The notes under the pieces are model-generated. The model ran no database searches, was not told the DNA's origin, and worked only from the letters and a program-made list of their open reading frames with translations. A stretch of DNA of 64,000 nt from positions 1-64,000 of the forward strand of contig JAAEPT010000123.1 in the NCBI GenBank assembly GCA_024232295.1, in the 5' to 3' direction. The translations under genes were made by a program, and so were the position numbers. Positions 35,194-45,198 of the stretch are shown here, in pieces. Source of the DNA: Cytophagales bacterium (lineage in GTDB: Bacteria > Bacteroidota > Bacteroidia > Cytophagales > JAAEPT01). Position 1 is the first letter of the stretch; every line of letters starts with the position of its first letter.

Positions 35194-36306
35194 TTAGCGT
35201 AAGTATAAGTTTGTAAGCTTTTCCATAAATGGAGCTAAAGCAAAAGATTCACTACTCTTTTTCCCATTCATAATTAAAGCTTCTTGTAAGTTTTTGTTTT
35301 CTACTAGTTGAATCATTTTATCATATAGGTCTTCACTATTTTGATGCTTCACAACTAAAGCATTTTTTTCATGCTCAATAAACTCTGAGGCAACACCTGA
35401 TAATGAAAAAATAGAAGGAACTTCACTAGCTAATGATTCTATATAAGTCTGTCCAAATGCTTCTGAATGGTCATCAATAGGAGTATGGATATAGAAATCG
35501 AAAAGACGATATAATGAAGCAATTTCCGTCTCAAACTTGATTTCAGTATAATTTTCCTTAGGAATATCTTTTAGTAAATCTTTGATTTCTTTCTCAAAAT
35601 CTCCTTGTGCATTTGCTAATATCAAATGAGCACTTGGATAAGAATTTAAGAACTTTTTAAAAGCAGGAATAATGTACTGAATACCTTTCCAATGTGTATA
35701 GCGAGCAATTACTCCAAAAATAGGAGATTGGTTATCAATGTTATACTTTTCCTTAAGACCAGTAATAATTTCTTCCTGTGGATTTTGAAATAAATTTAAA
35801 TCAAAACCATGATGAATAATTTCAACTTTATTAGCTGGTGTTTTTTCCCAATCTAATAAGATAGTCTGTACCTTTTCTGTAATTGCGACAATATTTGTAG
35901 ATAACCGATTGATGTACTTGTCATAATATACCGCTCTAGGAAAATACATATGATGTAATGAGCTGTGATGACGGGTATGAATTCTTTTTTTGATACCTAC
36001 CAATTTTGCAGCAGTAAGTCCCACTACATTTGCATCAAAAAGATGTGTGTGAACAACTTCTGTTTGATTTGTTTTTAGAAAAGTACGTGTTTTTCGAATA
36101 CTTTTCATCAAATCTTTTTTCCCATGGTAGGGGATATGCAGAACAGGAATATTATTCTTTTCCAAAAACTCTTGCAAATAACTTTTTTCTGGGTTCAACA
36201 AAATAAAACTAATTTCAATTTTAGTTTTATCTAGATGTAATGCCGCCCATTCAAAAGCAAGAGCCTTGTCGATGTTAGAAATTATATAAGTTACTTTAAT
36301 TTTCAT
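35194..36306 (-). CDS. Glycosyltransferase family 4
   Basis: The 370-residue GT-B enzyme has HTHLFDANVVGLTAAKLVG and HTRHHSS in the N-terminal domain, IIHHGFDLNLF at the domain border, and FGVIARYTHWKGIQYIIPAFKKF opening the donor domain. The EAFGQTYIESLASEVPSIFS segment has the paired glutamates of GT4 enzymes. Its start overlaps the preceding membrane transferase gene by 11 nt, so the two are coupled. Confidence 0.88.
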   Translation of the reverse strand: MKIKVTYIISNIDKALAFEWAALHLDKTKIEISFILLNPEKSYLQEFLEKNNIPVLHIPYHGKKDLMKSIRKTRTFLKTNQTEVVHTHLFDANVVGLTAAKLVGIKKRIHTRHHSSLHHMYFPRAVYYDKYINRLSTNIVAITEKVQTILLDWEKTPANKVEIIHHGFDLNLFQNPQEEIITGLKEKYNIDNQSPIFGVIARYTHWKGIQYIIPAFKKFLNSYPSAHLILANAQGDFEKEIKDLLKDIPKENYTEIKFETEIASLYRLFDFYIHTPIDDHSEAFGQTYIESLASEVPSIFSLSGVASEFIEHEKNALVVKHQNSEDLYDKMIQLVENKNLQEALIMNGKKSSESFALAPFMEKLTNLYLR

Positions 36307-37972
36307 TTTTTCTAAAGATAAATATAGATGGTTTGTAACTATATAATAAATTGCAACGAATATCCATGAATGAATATGGAGTGAATTCCTTTTCTAATGT
36401 ATAATGTTTTTTAATATATTGATAGAACTTAGAATTATTATTTCGATAAGTAATAAAATATTTTGGAGACTTTTGGAATAGGTGTAAAGTATCAAATGTA
36501 TTGATGAAATCATTAGACTCATTAATATTTTTGGATAGATAATTTGTGCTAAAAACATCTAAAATCCTTCTATGATTTTTATGTTGATTATTAGATTCAC
36601 TACGTAATCTATAACCAACATTAGGAGTGTTATTGATGCTTTCATATAATTCTGCTTTTTTCTTAAAAACTGTAGGTTCTTCTTCTATCAGTGGATGGTA
36701 ACCATGCATAGAGATTGTTTCGATTGCAACTAAATCTTGTTGTGATGTATTTTGTATTACATAATCTCTAGCCTCAAATCTAGGATCTTTTTTAATATCA
36801 TTTATAATAAGAAAAGGGATACTGATTGTTAGTGTATAAATGAGTTGAATAAAGAATATTCTAGTTTGAAATTTATTTTCTTTTTGAGCCAGTTGGAAAA
36901 AAGGAATCAATAAAAAAAGAAGAACAAAATTTAGTATGTAGTGGACAGATTTATGATTGAAAATAGTAATTATTGATAGGAAACCTAATATATGTAATAT
37001 GAATACTACACTTTTTGAAAAGTTTTTGATAATTCCTTGAAAGAAGAAATATAAGAAAAATGGGCCTATTAATAGTATAATAGCTTTTAAATAATATGCT
37101 AATGTTGGTAAGGTGCCAAATGGATTATTTAATATATTGTTCAATAATCGTGTAGAAATAGCACCATCATAACTTTTATTAGCTAATAAATTACTCCCTT
37201 GTAAATCTAGTTTGTTATAAATAAAACTAATTGGATGTAAGGTGAAAACAGAATAAATAAAAATGCCAATACCAAGTATTTTAAATAAACTAGGAGTAAA
37301 GAATACTTGTCCTATTTTTCGTAATGATACAAAATCATAAATAGAGAAAATAATAATAAATAAAACGATTTCAATTCTTACAGATAATGTGATAAAACAT
37401 AAGAAATAAATTAATGTTCTGAGATGGTATTTGGAATTATATATGTACAAACCTGTTAAAGGAAGTATAATAGACATACACAAAAACATTAAAGCATCAT
37501 ATTTAACCCAATACACACTTGATATTAACACAGGGTTAAAAATTAATATGAAAATGCTAAAGATTAATATTTTTTTTGTTGTAAAAAGATGCTTTATAAA
37601 TATAAAAATAGTGCTGTTAGCCAATGCTATAAATAGAACAGATAAAACCCTACCCCAATAAATAATGTGAAATTTTTCTAGGATAATCTGTTCTTTAAAA
37701 TCTGTGAATGATGTGAAAAAGTTTAATACTTTACCAATTATAAAGTAGATGCCAAACCAAATAAGTAAAAAGAAATCATATAAACTGAATTTAGAACTAA
37801 AGTCTAATTGAGTATATTCTAGAACTCTTTTAAATGGTCTTTTTAAAATAAAAATTTCATCAGGGTGGAAAACATATGGTTTACCATTTAATGAAATAAA
37901 TAAGCCTATTAGAATACTAGAGAAAAATAAAATGATGACTAAATAATCAATTGATTTAATGATTTTTTTCAT
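36296..37972 (-). CDS. Membrane glycosyltransferase of the GT-C (PMT/ArnT-like) type
   Basis: The 558-residue protein has about ten hydrophobic spans and an early extracytoplasmic loop with FHPDEIFIL near residue 37, resembling the catalytic acidic residue of GT-C enzymes. The soluble C-terminal third (RFEARDYVIQNTSQQDLVAI onward) fits the periplasmic domain of such enzymes. These transfer sugar from a lipid-linked donor outside the membrane. A family cannot be fixed by eye. The start is the only ATG before the first hydrophobic span. Confidence 0.7.
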   Translation of the reverse strand: MKKIIKSIDYLVIILFFSSILIGLFISLNGKPYVFHPDEIFILKRPFKRVLEYTQLDFSSKFSLYDFFLLIWFGIYFIIGKVLNFFTSFTDFKEQIILEKFHIIYWGRVLSVLFIALANSTIFIFIKHLFTTKKILIFSIFILIFNPVLISSVYWVKYDALMFLCMSIILPLTGLYIYNSKYHLRTLIYFLCFITLSVRIEIVLFIIIFSIYDFVSLRKIGQVFFTPSLFKILGIGIFIYSVFTLHPISFIYNKLDLQGSNLLANKSYDGAISTRLLNNILNNPFGTLPTLAYYLKAIILLIGPFFLYFFFQGIIKNFSKSVVFILHILGFLSIITIFNHKSVHYILNFVLLFLLIPFFQLAQKENKFQTRIFFIQLIYTLTISIPFLIINDIKKDPRFEARDYVIQNTSQQDLVAIETISMHGYHPLIEEEPTVFKKKAELYESINNTPNVGYRLRSESNNQHKNHRRILDVFSTNYLSKNINESNDFINTFDTLHLFQKSPKYFITYRNNNSKFYQYIKKHYTLEKEFTPYSFMDIRCNLLYSYKPSIFIFRKNEN

Positions 37973-38077
37973 GACAGTTTGAGTATGTATTATAAGCGAG
38001 TGAGGTGTGATATGCTTTTTTGAAATAATTTATGATATCATCAATTTATTAACTACTTCACCTACTTATAACTGACA

Positions 38078-38824
38078 TTATTTTCTTATACTTTGAAAAA
38101 GTTGTTCTATTTTCTTTTCATCTTGAAGAGACATTTTGTAATACTGTTTTCCTTCTTCTTTTAATTGATTAGTTCCTGAGTCAATTTTATCATTTGCAAA
38201 CTCTATTAATTTTTTTGTAGCCAAATCAATTCCTAGCAAGGATAAACTTGCTCCAATATTAGAAAGTGTTTCTTGTTGTTGAATATCAAGTCTTTCTTTT
38301 GCAATAATATTTCCTGTATCAACTTTTGTGTCTACCCAATGTAGTGTGTTTCCTATTTTATCGTACTCATTGTTTAAAATTGCCCATTTATAGCAATCAA
38401 TACCTCTGTATTCTGGTAAAATTCCTGGATGAGAGTTTAATACTCCAATTTTTGGAATTGATAAAATATTTTTTCGCACAATACCTGTTTGTGCTAAGAA
38501 TATAATGTCAGGTTGTAATTTTTTTAATGCGTTTTCTGTTTCTTTTGTGTTTGTTCCATTGGTAAATACTACCGATTTTGTGTACAAATTATAATTGAAA
38601 TCCTTGATCTCTAATGGATCTTTACTCAAAATTTCTTTAATAGAAAAAATAATAGCTTGCAAAAAGCCAACTCTTCTTTTTATAAAATTAAATAGTTTGA
38701 CTTTGTAGCTTAATGGTTGTTTTATTGCAACAATAGCTTCTATAGAAATTCCAGCCTTATGAAAATGAGAAATAGTTTGTTTTCCATAATTACTGTTATT
38801 ATTTGTCAGTATAACTAATTTCAT
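38078..38824 (-). CDS. Formyltransferase-fold enzyme, probably sugar N-formyltransferase
   Basis: The 248-residue protein has the formyltransferase core: NSHPGILPEYRGIDCYKWAI provides the N-x-H-x-G motif, and HWVDTKVDTGNIIAKERL supplies the conserved aspartate. It lacks the C-terminal tRNA-binding domain of methionyl-tRNA formyltransferase, and it sits in a glycan cluster. It therefore most likely formylates an amino sugar nucleotide using N10-formyl-THF. The VioA-like aminotransferase in this cluster could supply the amine. It overlaps the deacetylase-like gene by 26 nt. Confidence 0.78.
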   Translation of the reverse strand: MKLVILTNNNSNYGKQTISHFHKAGISIEAIVAIKQPLSYKVKLFNFIKRRVGFLQAIIFSIKEILSKDPLEIKDFNYNLYTKSVVFTNGTNTKETENALKKLQPDIIFLAQTGIVRKNILSIPKIGVLNSHPGILPEYRGIDCYKWAILNNEYDKIGNTLHWVDTKVDTGNIIAKERLDIQQQETLSNIGASLSLLGIDLATKKLIEFANDKIDSGTNQLKEEGKQYYKMSLQDEKKIEQLFQSIRK

Positions 38825-40256
38825 CGATTGAGTTGTTTTTTATTTGGTCTTCTCGTTTTTTCCAGTGTTTTGCAATCTCTAGAGGCGTAGCACTATAGAA
38901 ATCATTTTTTTCTGTTAGTTTTTGTAGTAAGTATTTGTATGCTTCTCCCCAGTTGGGAAAGAATGTTTCATTTAATACTCTTACATGGAAGTCAGCAACA
39001 AATACCCCTTCATATTCATATATTATATCAACTAAATGATCAATATGTTCTTGATAATTATTAAACCTAGCATTTTTAGCATGACCAAATAGGTGATCGT
39101 CCATTAATGTAGGCGGAATTTGTAAAATATTAAAGCTTTGTTGATTCTCTGGATCAAACAAATGCAAAGGTGAACAAATAGAAAGTCTAAACCCTGAATG
39201 TTTTTCAAAACCAAAGGAAGAATCATACATTAGACCAATTTCTTGATGGATAGCAACTGTCTCTGTTGGATTAGCTTGGTTCAAATGCCAATAGTGGTGT
39301 CTATTTCCTAGTATTGGAATATTAAAAACCTCTTCTAATTTATCTTTCTCCCATTGAAATGAATCTACAGATTTGTATGCAAAGAAACTACTATGTAATC
39401 CAACTTCCCAACCGTTTTCGTGTAAATCTTTTGCTGCTTTTTTAAACTTTTTAGTATTGATTTGATAAAATGTATCAGGAGCTGTAAAAAAGTATCTTAT
39501 AAGGTTTCCTTTATATGGACAAACATAAAATGCTGATGTTGTTTTATAGCTTTTTTCTATACTCATCCAATCATCAAATTTCCAAAAACTCTCTTTTCCT
39601 GTCAGTATTTGCGTGATTTTTTTTAGGTTGAGACTTTTATATTGAACAATATATCTAAGAGCTTCAATTGGCTTGATCATTTCAGGATAATCTGTGTCAT
39701 GAGAAAGACCAATAGCAATTTTTTTATTTTCAGGCCATTTAGGAAGAAAAGTAAATTGATTTTTAAAAATAGACTTTATTAAAAGTGCATATTGTTCAAT
39801 AATAGGAGTATGTAATAGATCTTTTTTGTACAAAAAAACTTCTTCAATATTATGACGATCCCATTTGTCTCTTCCTATACCTTTCTCACTAATACCTGTT
39901 AAAAGGAAAAATGTAGTATAAATGATGTCATTTAATATAGTAGATGGTACATTGTTATCAAACTCAAAAATTTTTTCATTCCCATCAAAAGATAGAAACT
40001 TTGTATTAAGTTGTTCTAGTATTTTAACTTTGGAAATATCTATTTGCACATCAGATGTTATCTTTCTGATTATTAAATCTGCACTTTGCTCTGATTCATT
40101 TCCATAATAAATATGAGTATGTTCAGGGCTATTCTCTGATACAAAATGCCAAGAAACCCCAATTGTGGTAAAAATAGTTTGAAAAACATATTTGACCTCA
40201 TTAATAGAGAGAATACTAATAGAGCAGTTTTCTATTTTTATTTTTATTAAATTCAT
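38799..40256 (-). CDS. Polysaccharide deacetylase-like protein
   Basis: The 485-residue cytoplasmic protein has GLSHDTDYPEMIKP near residue 185, matching the deacetylase metal-binding D-D/H-D start, and later GWEVGLHSSF, LGNRHHYWHL, and FVADFHVRVLNETFFPNWGE. The fold is that of carbohydrate esterase 4 relatives, several of which sit in glycan loci with no export signal. The first 170 residues are not recognised. It overlaps the formyltransferase by 26 nt, so the two are made together. The exact reaction is unknown. Confidence 0.7.
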   Translation of the reverse strand: MNLIKIKIENCSISILSINEVKYVFQTIFTTIGVSWHFVSENSPEHTHIYYGNESEQSADLIIRKITSDVQIDISKVKILEQLNTKFLSFDGNEKIFEFDNNVPSTILNDIIYTTFFLLTGISEKGIGRDKWDRHNIEEVFLYKKDLLHTPIIEQYALLIKSIFKNQFTFLPKWPENKKIAIGLSHDTDYPEMIKPIEALRYIVQYKSLNLKKITQILTGKESFWKFDDWMSIEKSYKTTSAFYVCPYKGNLIRYFFTAPDTFYQINTKKFKKAAKDLHENGWEVGLHSSFFAYKSVDSFQWEKDKLEEVFNIPILGNRHHYWHLNQANPTETVAIHQEIGLMYDSSFGFEKHSGFRLSICSPLHLFDPENQQSFNILQIPPTLMDDHLFGHAKNARFNNYQEHIDHLVDIIYEYEGVFVADFHVRVLNETFFPNWGEAYKYLLQKLTEKNDFYSATPLEIAKHWKKREDQIKNNSIDEISYTDK

Positions 40257-40452
40257 GTCCTATCTCAAAATTTAGGAAAGATGGTAAATCAATGCTTTAT
40301 TGTGTGAAAAATAAAATTAAATATATTACAAAAAAGAAATACTTCCTCATTTGCACCTAGAAAAAAGTTTTAGATTTTTCAATATCCTTGTGATTATCTG
40401 ATGAGTAAATTTTATTAAATTGACATTAAATTTATTCTTAACTCTGTAAAAC

Positions 40453-40680
40453 ATGAAAATAAAAAATATAATGAATATTGTTTATTCAATAACTACTGTT
40501 GTTGCTTCTGTATGTTGGTTTTTATTAGGATTAAGCTGTTTTTTAAAAGATTTTTCTGAAATAGGAGAAGTACTTGGTTTTGCTTCAATGTCAATAATTG
40601 TAGGGTGTTTTATTATAGGATGGGCATATATTCTTGTGAAGAAGATAGAAAGGCAAGAGCGAAATAATAAGAACGAATAA
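40453..40680 (+). CDS. Small two-span membrane protein on the opposite strand
   Basis: The 75-residue product has two transmembrane segments (about 8-28, IVYSITTVVASVCWFLLGL; and 44-64, SMSIIVGCFIIGWAYILV) and a charged tail (KKIERQERNNKNE). No family is recognised. It is the only plus-strand gene in a run of minus-strand genes from 62.6 to 22.3 kb other than the GT4 at 57399, and sits between two operon segments. Coding status is moderately likely from the clean topology. Confidence 0.5.
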   Translation: MKIKNIMNIVYSITTVVASVCWFLLGLSCFLKDFSEIGEVLGFASMSIIVGCFIIGWAYILVKKIERQERNNKNE

Positions 40681-40690
40681 GTGTATTACT

Positions 40691-41266
40691 TTATTCATAT
40701 GTTTTACCTTTATATGCTTCTTTTTCTTTGATAACTCTACAAGGATTTCCTACCGCAATAGAATTTGAGGGAATATCTTTATTTACAGTAGAGTTGGCTC
40801 CTATAATTACATTGTCTCCAATTGACACTCCTGGCATGACTACCGAATTCATTCCTATCCAAACATTGTTTCCAATTTCAATAGGTTTTACTTTTATCCA
40901 TAGATCATAATCTTCAGGAGCATGATTAGCACTAATAAGACCTACATGTGGCCCAAGTCGTACATTATTACCTACTTTTATACCTCCTTTTCCTTGAATA
41001 TAACACCCAATATTAATACCAATAGGAGAGTTGTTTCCTGTTTGAATGTTTTTGTGATGTAATACTAATGATGTCTTATGAACAGGCCATGGTACATTAC
41101 CGTTTGTTCTGAATATTTTTTGAGGGATAAATTGAAAGAGTAAATGAGCAGGATTGACTCCTTTAGCTTGAGGATAAAACCATCTAAGCCAGAAAAACAA
41201 AAAGTCATATTTTTCTAATAATTGAAAAACTTTAGGAAGTGGAATATACTCTTGTTTTTGTGTCAT
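40691..41266 (-). CDS. Hexapeptide-repeat O-acetyltransferase
   Basis: The 191-residue protein has a left-handed beta-helix of hexapeptide repeats ([40 protein letters not shown]) with the catalytic-type histidine in [10 protein letters not shown], as in the WbbJ/maltose acetyltransferase group. It probably uses acetyl-CoA to O-acetylate a glycan. Its ATG overlaps the stop of the flippase-like gene downstream in reading order by 4 nt. It is not a WbpD-type N-acetyltransferase on motif pattern. Confidence 0.82.
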   Translation of the reverse strand: MTQKQEYIPLPKVFQLLEKYDFLFFWLRWFYPQAKGVNPAHLLFQFIPQKIFRTNGNVPWPVHKTSLVLHHKNIQTGNNSPIGINIGCYIQGKGGIKVGNNVRLGPHVGLISANHAPEDYDLWIKVKPIEIGNNVWIGMNSVVMPGVSIGDNVIIGANSTVNKDIPSNSIAVGNPCRVIKEKEAYKGKTYE

Positions 41267-42183
41267 TTTGATTTTTTATTAATGAAGAATAATCCAATTA
41301 ATGCAGGAATAAATATTAAAATAATGCGATATATGATACTACCTAATAATATTAATTGAGTGTTGTAACCCTTAAACAAATATGTGATAAGTGCTTCATC
41401 ACTACCAATTCCATTAAATGTTAAAGGGAATAACCTAGCAAGTGTTAGTATAGGGCTATATCCTATAACATCATTTAAAGAAATATTTATTAATCCCGTA
41501 ATAAAGAAACAATAAAATAACAAAATATAAGTGATCATCCATCCAATTATTGATAAAATGAATGAGCTTATGATTGTTGGTACAGAGAATGTGAAACCAG
41601 AAAGAAAGGTGATTAAGTCAACTTTTTTAACTCTATTGTTAATAGCTTGGATTCCTTTATTAATCATTTTTACTTTTGAAAATGAAGGAAGAAGATGTAC
41701 TAATCCCCATGGAATGCATGAGATAACACCAGCAATTAAAATCCAAATGTTTTGAGTATAATAATAGGCATAAATAGATAAAAAAAACATGCTGGCAATT
41801 GCTACTAGCTTATCATAAATGCTGGCAATAAACATTTGTTCTTTATTTCCTGCTTCTTTGTAGGCAAAATAACTTTTAGCAATATCTCCACTACCTGCTG
41901 GCATTACAATGTTTAAGGTTGTACCAACAAGCAGAAACTTCACCGCAAATGGAAAACTGAGTTTGTTTTTAGAAGATTCTATTTTTTCATTGATAATCAA
42001 CTGCCAACGCCAAGCACGAATAGCAAAAGTAGCTACTACCAATAGAAATATAATTACTCCTTGTATAGGAGTGATTGAAATATTCTCGTAGTTGACCTTT
42101 TTGAAATCAAGAAAAAAAAACAACATAACCAAAATAAGGACACTAAAACCTATTTTGATTGCTGTTTTGAGTTTTGGACTCAT
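41263..42183 (-). CDS. LPG-synthase-TM (UPF0104) family membrane protein
   Basis: The 306-residue protein has seven to eight hydrophobic spans and the family's [41 protein letters not shown] and [19 protein letters not shown] segments. Relatives are found as the membrane half of lysyl-phosphatidylglycerol synthase and, alone, in glycan clusters, where they are suspected flippases. It is followed directly by the O-acetyltransferase gene (4-nt overlap). Confidence 0.8.
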   Translation of the reverse strand: MSPKLKTAIKIGFSVLILVMLFFFLDFKKVNYENISITPIQGVIIFLLVVATFAIRAWRWQLIINEKIESSKNKLSFPFAVKFLLVGTTLNIVMPAGSGDIAKSYFAYKEAGNKEQMFIASIYDKLVAIASMFFLSIYAYYYTQNIWILIAGVISCIPWGLVHLLPSFSKVKMINKGIQAINNRVKKVDLITFLSGFTFSVPTIISSFILSIIGWMITYILLFYCFFITGLINISLNDVIGYSPILTLARLFPLTFNGIGSDEALITYLFKGYNTQLILLGSIIYRIILIFIPALIGLFFINKKSK

Positions 42184-42195
42184 AAGGTTTACTTT

Positions 42196-43191
42196 TTATT
42201 TTTCATTAATCATTCGCTGAATTTTGAAGAGTTCTTTCTTCAAAATATTATTCTGAATTCCTAGAAATCCAATACCCATCATTTGTAATCCAGACATGAA
42301 TAAGATGATGATAAAATTGGGAGAGACTAACCTTGACAAGATAGTATTATTGAAAACAGAATTGTCAGCAAAACGAGTATAAAAAAGAATTGATGTTGAT
42401 AAGAATCCTAGTATTGCCAAAAGTAATCCTAAAAGTCCAAAAATAGCAAATGGTTTCTCCTGAACGAAGTATATGATGTGAGCAATGGATTGAGAACGAA
42501 ACTTAAATGTTTTTCTATTTCCTTTGGCTTCACCATCTCTTCTTGTTAATGTACCAGGGATTTCTTTAATTTTAAATCCGTTCGCTAGAACTTTTGATAA
42601 TACTTCTAAGTGAATTTCTTTACCATCTGAGTTCAATTCCAACCCTTTTACAGCATAAGAACGGTAAGCTCTTACAACACATGTCGAAGTATATACTTGT
42701 GGACTATAGGCATAGCGATAAAGAAGGTTTGCCATTTTAGAAACAAATAAACGAAATGGAGCTACACCGATTGTTTTTCCTCCAGGCATATAACAAGAAG
42801 CCAATACAACATCAGTAGTTGGATTTTCTTCTAATGTTTTTAACATTCTACCAATGTGTGCAGCATCATAAGTTAAGTCAAAATCAATAGTAACAATGAT
42901 ATCGCCTTCAGCAGCATCAATTCCTGTACGAATTGCTTTTCCTCTCCCTTGATTTACTGGATATCCAACAACACGTAATTTATCTTCATTAGTAGCTAAT
43001 GCTTTTGCTTTACTCCAAGTATTATCACTACTACCATCATTTACAAAAACGATTTCATAGTTAGAAATATCATGAGAAGCTAATTCTTTTTTTACCTCAA
43101 GTAATGTAGTTTCTAAATTGTCTTCTTCATTAAACATTGGAGCGACAATAGAAACCATCTGTTCTTTAATAGGAGTAAAGTTTTTTGACAT
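42196..43191 (-). CDS. Dolichyl-phosphate-mannose-synthase-like GT2 with C-terminal membrane spans
   Basis: The 331-residue enzyme has VSIVAPMFNEEDNLE, NDGSSDNTW, NQGRGKAIRTGIDAAEGDII and the DFDLTYD metal site near 100, then two hydrophobic spans (FAIFGLLGLLLAILGFL; FIIILFMSGLQMM). It probably moves a sugar onto a polyprenyl phosphate, which could then feed the GT-C enzyme in this cluster. The track starts at TTG 43197; ATG 43191 (MSKNF) is preferred. Confidence 0.85.
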   Translation of the reverse strand: MSKNFTPIKEQMVSIVAPMFNEEDNLETTLLEVKKELASHDISNYEIVFVNDGSSDNTWSKAKALATNEDKLRVVGYPVNQGRGKAIRTGIDAAEGDIIVTIDFDLTYDAAHIGRMLKTLEENPTTDVVLASCYMPGGKTIGVAPFRLFVSKMANLLYRYAYSPQVYTSTCVVRAYRSYAVKGLELNSDGKEIHLEVLSKVLANGFKIKEIPGTLTRRDGEAKGNRKTFKFRSQSIAHIIYFVQEKPFAIFGLLGLLLAILGFLSTSILFYTRFADNSVFNNTILSRLVSPNFIIILFMSGLQMMGIGFLGIQNNILKKELFKIQRMINEK

Positions 43192-43215
43192 GGTCAAATA
43201 TAAAGTAAAAGATTA

Positions 43216-44184
43216 TTATTTTGTTGAGAATGGATGCTTTGCTAGTGGATGTTTTGCTAATGGATGATATTCTCCCACTAATCCAGTAGCCTCTTTATTA
43301 CGAATATCATGGACAATTTCGATAGCTGTTTTAGCTTCTTCTAATCCATAACCATTTCCATTCAAAATATTATCATAACATATTGTATGTAAATCAGTAA
43401 AGCCACCACTAAATTCAATTTCTTTTCCTTCCATTTGAATAGAACGATAAGTACGCATTCCTTTTGCTTTAATTTCGTCAGGAATTAGGTCATAATTAAT
43501 ACTTAAAAACCAACGAACTCTTGCTTTTTCTAACTGTAGGAAACCAGAAGCACGGTCATGTGTATGAACATGTACTATGTTTTCTTTGACTTCACCAAAA
43601 ACCCAAGTAAGCATATCATAAAAATGAACTCCGATATTAGTAGCAATACCACCAGATTTTGATAAGTCACCTTTCCAAGAAGTATAGTACCAATGTCCTC
43701 TTGAAGTAAGGTATGTTAAGTCAACATCATAAATTTTATCCTTTGGTCCTTCTTCAATTTGTTTTTTTAAATCAATGATACTTTGATGGTAACGCAATTG
43801 AAGAATGTTCCAAACTCTATTCCCTGTTTCTTTTTCAATTTCTTGAAGAGCTTCTACATTCCACGGGTTTAACACTAATGGTTTTTCACAAATTACATCA
43901 CTTCCTTGACGTAAGCCAAAGCGAATATGTGCATCATGTAAATAATTAGGAGTACAAATAGAAACATAATCTGTAGGTGTTCCTTCGCGATTCAATTTAT
44001 CTAAGTGACGATCAAAACGCTCAAATTCTGTGAAAAAATCTGCATTAGGAAAGTAACTATCAATAATTCCCACAGAGTCAAAGGTGTCTAAAGCAGCTAC
44101 CAAATCATTGTTGGTGTCTTTTATTGCTTTCATGTGTCGAGGAGCAATGTATCCTGCTGCTCCAATTAATGCAAATTTTTTCAT
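43216..44184 (-). CDS. wbpB: UDP-GlcNAcA 3-dehydrogenase, WbpB/WlbA type
   Basis: The 322-residue oxidoreductase closely resembles WlbA/WbpB: it starts MKKFALIGAAGYIAPRHMKA and contains SICTPNYLHDAHIRFGLR, DVICEKPLVLNPWNVEAL, ILQLRYHQSIIDLK, ATNIGVHFYDMLTWVFGE and FSGGFTDLHT. In the UDP-ManNAc3NAcA pathway it oxidises C3 of UDP-GlcNAcA, ready for WbpE. The C-terminus carries a short duplication, HPLAKHPLAKHPF. The matching WbpE and WbpI homologues are 15 kb away in another operon; WbpA and WbpD are not in this window. Confidence 0.9.
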   Translation of the reverse strand: MKKFALIGAAGYIAPRHMKAIKDTNNDLVAALDTFDSVGIIDSYFPNADFFTEFERFDRHLDKLNREGTPTDYVSICTPNYLHDAHIRFGLRQGSDVICEKPLVLNPWNVEALQEIEKETGNRVWNILQLRYHQSIIDLKKQIEEGPKDKIYDVDLTYLTSRGHWYYTSWKGDLSKSGGIATNIGVHFYDMLTWVFGEVKENIVHVHTHDRASGFLQLEKARVRWFLSINYDLIPDEIKAKGMRTYRSIQMEGKEIEFSGGFTDLHTICYDNILNGNGYGLEEAKTAIEIVHDIRNKEATGLVGEYHPLAKHPLAKHPFSTK

Positions 44185-44299
44185 AAGGAATGAGGTCTAA
44201 TAAAAATTTTAGATTAAAACCTACTTTTGTTTGAACAGACAAAAAAACAAAATGTAGTGGACTAATAAAATAAAATTGAAGGAATTTTTAAGAGAGTTT

Positions 44300-45193
44300 C
44301 TACAAAAAGTGACTAGTAATTACTAAATCATAAATTTTATACCTAATTGGCTTTGGTAAGATTTTTAACCAATTAAAATGATCAATACTCCAAACCCAAA
44401 AATTGTTTTTAAATAATTGAAAGACAAGCTTTTTTATTCCTGTTGGTTGTGTAGATGTGCGTTCACTATACTCTTTATATAGTTCTGGTTTTAGCTTTAG
44501 AAGTTTTTGGTGAAATTTTTTATATTCTTTCTGACGTTTTATATAAGATTTACATGTAATAAAATCATCATGCCATGCAAAAGCTTCATGATAATAGTAA
44601 ATGGAAATATTTTCTTTAAAAGCACGAACTCCTAAGTCCCAATCTTCACAATCATTTAAACGAGAATCAAATCCTTCTAATGAATTAAAAGTATTCTTAG
44701 AGATTGCAAGGTTTGCTGCTGTTACAAATAAATTATTTTTGACTAATGGTTCTTTCCATTTTTGTAGATCTATTGTCCACTGTTGACTTAACACAGCTTT
44801 ATATTTTTGGATATCAGAATTCATAATGTTGATATCTTCTCCCAAACCGCCTACGATAACGCTATTAGAGTGTTGCTTATAAAAATGAATATGTTTTTCT
44901 ATGCAGTTTGGAAGTGGACGCATATCATCATCAAAGAAAATTAATAATTCACCTGTTGAATATTTTACACCATCATTTCTGACTTTTCCTCGCCCTTGGT
45001 TTACTTGATTAATTACTTGAAGTTTTTTTAATGAATGTGAATAGTTATCAATAACTTTTTCAGTATTATCAGGAGAACCATCAATCATAATAATTGTTTC
45101 AAAATCTTGAAAGCTTTGTTTTTCAAGTGCTTGAATGATATTCAAGATTTTATTTTTTCCATTATAAGTTGGAATGATAACAGAAACTTGCAT
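44300..45193 (-). CDS. Glycosyltransferase family 2
   Basis: The 297-residue GT-A enzyme has VSVIIPTYNGKNKILNIIQA, IDGSPDNTEKVI, NQGRGKVRNDG, the metal-binding FFDDDMRPL near 93, and a DCEDWDLGVRA acceptor motif. Acceptor and donor are unknown. There is a 115-bp gap before the wbpB gene, larger than elsewhere in the operon, with no clear promoter seen. Confidence 0.87.
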   Translation of the reverse strand: MQVSVIIPTYNGKNKILNIIQALEKQSFQDFETIIMIDGSPDNTEKVIDNYSHSLKKLQVINQVNQGRGKVRNDGVKYSTGELLIFFDDDMRPLPNCIEKHIHFYKQHSNSVIVGGLGEDINIMNSDIQKYKAVLSQQWTIDLQKWKEPLVKNNLFVTAANLAISKNTFNSLEGFDSRLNDCEDWDLGVRAFKENISIYYYHEAFAWHDDFITCKSYIKRQKEYKKFHQKLLKLKPELYKEYSERTSTQPTGIKKLVFQLFKNNFWVWSIDHFNWLKILPKPIRYKIYDLVITSHFL

Positions 45194-45198
45194 GGAAG

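Noticed and set aside
38078-38824. Methionyl-tRNA formyltransferase
   Set aside because: It lacks the C-terminal tRNA-binding domain and is embedded in a glycan operon.
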